Positions 14,712 through 15,696 of a stretch of DNA of 15,696 bases are shown here, piece by piece. The stretch comes from Actinomycetes bacterium. Its GTDB lineage: Bacteria > Actinomycetota > Acidimicrobiia > Acidimicrobiales > RAAP-2. Where the stretch lies: positions 1-15,696 of the forward strand of contig JAKBCI010000010.1 of assembly GCA_021807965.1 (NCBI GenBank), in the 5' to 3' direction. Below the pieces are notes generated by a model, which worked only from the letters and a program-made list of their open reading frames with translations, did not search any database and had not been told where the DNA came from. The position numbers and the translations under genes were made by a program. Each line of letters begins with the position of its first letter. Within the stretch, counting starts at the first letter, position 1.

Positions 14712-15696
14712 ATGAGCGAGTTGACAGCGCTGGCACGGCTGCTCGTGGCCACAGTATTCGCCGTCGCGGCGATCGGCAAGTGGCTGAGCACTGACAGCAC
14801 GCCTCGACTCCTTGCCACCTACGAGCTCGATTCCCGACTAGCTCCCGCCGTCACGTTGCTGCCATTACTCGACGCACTGATCGCCGTCGGTCTAGTGTTC
14901 GACGGGACGTCGCGTGCCGCGGGCGCACTCGCTTTCGCGTGCCTCGTCGTGTTCTCCTGGCTGATTCAGCGAAGTCTGCGGCGCGGCCACCAGGGTGACT
15001 GCCAGTGTTTCGGCCGACTCCACTCCTCGACCATCTCTCGGCGCTCGCTCATTCGAAATGGTGTGCTGGCTGTGGGCGCGTCGTGGATCACGGTTGGCCC
15101 TCACGAGAGGTTTGTACCAGCGCTGATCCACACGGCTCATCTGTTCGGCGGTCATCTGGTCGCCGCGGCAATGGTGCTGGCGATACTTGTCTTAGTACTT
15201 CGCAGGCAACTGACGAGCACCGGATCTCCCGAACGAGCATCCACGATGTTTCGTCCAGGGTTGGATTGGGTAGATCGGGCCGATGGCATCAACAGCTTCG
15301 CCACCCTCGACGGTCGTTCCCTGTCACTACAGGCATTGCCTACTTCTGGGGTTGATTCGATCCTCATCTTCGTCGATCCTGACTGTCGTCCCTGTCAGAC
15401 CGCCATGCCCATCGTTCGCCGTTGGTGGCACCAATTAACTCTTACGGTGCTCGTGGTCGTGGCCGGACAACCCACGGACGAGGTTCGTGACTTCTACGCC
15501 GGAATTCCCGCCGACCACGTAGTGATCGATACCGGTGCGGTGCTAGCGAGCACGTACCACGTTCAGGGCACACCCTCCGCAGTCCTGTTGTCGTCGGGTG
15601 GCACCATCGCGCCCGCCGTCGTCACCGGACCGATGGCGATCGAGGTTCTTCTTCGGCACTCGGCCGCACCTTCGTTGGTGACACGGCATCTGCCAT
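14712..15696 (+). CDS. MauE-like membrane protein fused to thioredoxin-like domain, cut at window end
   Basis: The frame is open from ATG 14712 to the window edge (328 residues seen, no stop). Residues 1-165 resemble the MauE/DoxX redox-associated membrane family: helices near 8-24, 48-64, 70-87, about 114-130 and 146-163, and a DCQCFG motif (Cys97, Cys99) on a short loop after helix 3. Residues about 185-328 form a thioredoxin-like domain with a CRPC active site (Cys225, Cys228) and a GTPSAV cis-proline loop (Pro288). MauE and MauD are separate proteins in methylamine dehydrogenase maturation; here both activities lie in one chain. The likely job is passing electrons or disulfides across the membrane to mature an exported protein, whose gene may lie beyond the window. 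AAGGA seven bases upstream supports the start. Codons such as TTA and CTA are more frequent than in neighbours. Confidence 0.85.
   Translation, partial: MSELTALARLLVATVFAVAAIGKWLSTDSTPRLLATYELDSRLAPAVTLLPLLDALIAVGLVFDGTSRAAGALAFACLVVFSWLIQRSLRRGHQGDCQCFGRLHSSTISRRSLIRNGVLAVGASWITVGPHERFVPALIHTAHLFGGHLVAAAMVLAILVLVLRRQLTSTGSPERASTMFRPGLDWVDRADGINSFATLDGRSLSLQALPTSGVDSILIFVDPDCRPCQTAMPIVRRWWHQLTLTVLVVVAGQPTDEVRDFYAGIPADHVVIDTGAVLASTYHVQGTPSAVLLSSGGTIAPAVVTGPMAIEVLLRHSAAPSLVTRHLP

Overview
The window is 15.7 kb of densely packed, high-GC bacterial chromosome. GTG and TTG starts are frequent, stop/start overlaps of 4 bp are common, and several starts sit 6 bases after a TANNNT box, as in leaderless transcripts. 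Family content (DUF664/DinB, MauE-type redox protein, DUF164 zinc ribbon beside a histidine phosphatase, NimA-like flavoprotein) points to an actinobacterium, perhaps an Acidimicrobiia-like lineage. This placement is inference, because no rRNA or tRNA is visible.

Layout. 1-683: a 3'-truncated aldo/keto reductase runs directly into a PAQR/haemolysin III membrane protein that has lost most of its first helix. 684-3977 (minus): a tightly coupled four-gene operon, PhzF-like isomerase > NimA-like flavoprotein fused to a Nudix hydrolase > DUF164 zinc-ribbon coiled coil > histidine phosphatase, every junction a 4-bp overlap. 4229-5029 (plus): an endonuclease/exonuclease/phosphatase with a probable leaderless GTG start. 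5026-7288 (minus): a medium-chain NADP-dependent oxidoreductase followed by an MFS transporter, translationally coupled. 7332-7562 (minus): a small membrane protein, again probably leaderless. 7608-8234 (plus): a CDF-like cation transporter lacking the cytosolic domain. 8208-10551 (minus): a radical SAM/SPASM enzyme followed by an ArsB-like anion pump. The CDF and ArsB genes converge and overlap, with a strong hairpin in the overlap. 10858-12979 (minus): a MarR regulator and a 14-TM DHA2 drug exporter in one operon with an operator-like repeat at the regulator start. 13045-13476 (minus): a universal stress protein. 13477-13886: non-coding but rich in inverted repeats. 13887-14453 (minus): a DinB/DUF664 protein. 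14712 to the end (plus): a MauE-like membrane protein fused to a thioredoxin-like domain, cut by the window edge.

The region is mostly a patchwork of small metabolic, stress and efflux units, with no prophage, transposase, CRISPR array or classical defence system. The points most worth a second look are the broken aldo/keto reductase-haemolysin III junction, the flavoprotein-Nudix fusion inside the coupled operon, the radical SAM/SPASM-ArsB pair with a 14-bp perfect palindrome upstream, and the two structured intergenic stretches near 13.55-13.86 kb.
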